DNA from: an uncultured Butyrivibrio sp.
GTDB lineage: Bacteria; Bacillota; Clostridia; Lachnospirales; Lachnospiraceae
Direction: 5' to 3'
DNA: 41,372 bases
NCBI GenBank assembly: GCA_947167765.1
Contig: CAMVJI010000007.1
Location: forward strand, 1-41,372
Below are positions 40,718 through 41,372 of the stretch, piece after piece; positions within the stretch are counted from its first letter, which is position 1, and each line of letters starts with the position of its first letter. Made by a program: the position numbers and the translations under genes. Under the pieces are notes generated by a model. That model saw nothing but the letters and a program-made list of their open reading frames with translations. It was not told the DNA's origin and did no database searches.

Positions 40718-41372
40718 TATGCATTATCCCCTTTCTCAGCAGCAGGAGCTACAGGTGCAGCTGCAGGCTTTGGAGCAGCTGCTGCATTTGCTGCGGGTTT
40801 AGCTGCAGGTGCTGCAGGTTTTGCAGAAGCTTTGATCTTCTCTTCTGCCTGCTGGCGAAGAGCTTCTTCTGTAAGGACAGCATCATACTGGTTGCTAGGA
40901 TCATAGTCGTCAGCAGTCATATGAATAGCCATCTTGCTGTAATCAACTGAGCAGTAGCCCTGCTTAAGTGATTCTTTAAGTTTCTTTCTCTTTTCTTCAA
41001 GAAGTCCAACAGCCTTAACAACACCTTCAATAAGTGCTTCAGGTCTTACTGCACATCCTGGTACATATACGTCAACAGGAACTACCTTGTCAGCGCCACC
41101 TAAAATGTTGTAGCAGTCCTTAAAGATTCCTCCGTCGCAGGCGCAAATACCGCATGCAACTACTACCTTAGGATCTGGCATCATATTGTAGAGCTGTCTT
41201 ACTACAGGAGCAGTCTGAGCATTGATTCCGCCTGTAAGGAGCAGAACATCTGCATGTTTTGGATTACCTGTGTTGATAATTCCAAATCTCTCCACATCAT
41301 ACATTGGAGTCATAGTTGCAAGAACTTCTATATCACAGCCATTGCAGCTGGATCCATCATAATGTAACACCC
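40717..41372 (-). CDS. echC: Ech hydrogenase small subunit EchC, Ala/Pro-rich tail (5' end beyond window)
   Basis: NuoB-like subunit holding the [4Fe-4S] cluster nearest the NiFe site. The readable part begins VLHYDGSSCNGCDIEVLATM, and the reading frame is still open at the window edge; EchC normally has about 15 more residues before this, so the gene is 5' partial and the GTG at 41370 is not its start. Cluster cysteines lie in SSCNGCDIE, VACGICACDGG and VYVPGCAVRPE. The last 40 residues are a low-complexity tail of Ala, Pro and Lys (ASAKPAAPAAKPAANAAAAP and on). echA and echB, the membrane subunits, are expected just outside the window. Confidence 0.94.
   Translation of the reverse strand, partial: VLHYDGSSCNGCDIEVLATMTPMYDVERFGIINTGNPKHADVLLLTGGINAQTAPVVRQLYNMMPDPKVVVACGICACDGGIFKDCYNILGGADKVVPVDVYVPGCAVRPEALIEGVVKAVGLLEEKRKKLKESLKQGYCSVDYSKMAIHMTADDYDPSNQYDAVLTEEALRQQAEEKIKASAKPAAPAAKPAANAAAAPKPAAAPVAPAAEKGDNA

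Noticed and set aside
40559-40906. Ala-rich plus-strand frame opposite echC
   Set aside because: It is the mirror of the GCN-rich tail codons of echC and has no ribosome site.

Overview
The window looks like a chromosomal stretch of an anaerobic, low-to-middle GC Firmicute of the family Lachnospiraceae, probably close to Butyrivibrio or Pseudobutyrivibrio. This rests on gene content: an energy-converting Ech-type [NiFe] hydrogenase, a short HisG with HisZ, RecU, MecA, an L28 with two CxxC pairs, DegV/FakA, and a roughly 1,400-residue double acyl-CoA dehydratase activase. The genus is inference. Almost all genes lie on the minus strand; only rpmB and the giant activase are on the plus strand. 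No gene-free stretch reaches 300 bases. I saw no tRNA, rRNA, CRISPR array, transposase or prophage gene.

Layout from 1 upward (transcription mostly runs right to left). 1-4958: histidine operon hisZ-hisG-hisD-hisB-hisIE with a good promoter at 5017-5045. Its last gene carries an unusual N-terminal HisF-like half-barrel. 5054-9654: housekeeping set of amidase, RsuA-type and RluC-type pseudouridine synthases, a HAD phosphatase, a small membrane protein and RecU. 9723-15664: a type IIA topoisomerase pair, rsmD, coaD and a coiled-coil protein, closed by a terminator at 9681-9709. 15705-20940: Asp23, FakA, RecG and DegV, with a terminator between FakA and RecG. 21130-21315: rpmB on the plus strand, with promoter and terminator.

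21368-23455 is a compact operon of three poorly characterised genes: a rhomboid-like membrane protein that has lost its catalytic residues and carries a C-terminal zinc ribbon, a sigma-70-like protein without region 4, and a small soluble protein. It has its own promoter and terminator and is the best candidate here for an undescribed regulatory system. It is divergent from the giant activase (23619-27881), whose stop codon runs into a perfect 76-bp inverted repeat that looks like a mobile palindromic element.

27960-34077: a coiled-coil/Tudor-like protein, a cytoplasmic-looking polysaccharide deacetylase-family protein, MetA (acetyl-CoA type by its key residue), LigA, an RluF-type pseudouridine synthase and MecA. 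34129-41372: the end of an ech hydrogenase operon (echC-D-E-F) running straight into hypF-C-D-E, so the enzyme and most of its metal-centre maturation machinery appear to be made together. Two Ech subunits, EchC and EchF, carry similar Ala/Pro/Lys-rich C-terminal tails.

Several start sites were moved from the longest reading frame because a promoter, terminator or Shine-Dalgarno sequence decides them: recG, the giant activase, the rhomboid-like gene, rsuA, fakA, the small membrane protein and the Tudor-like gene.
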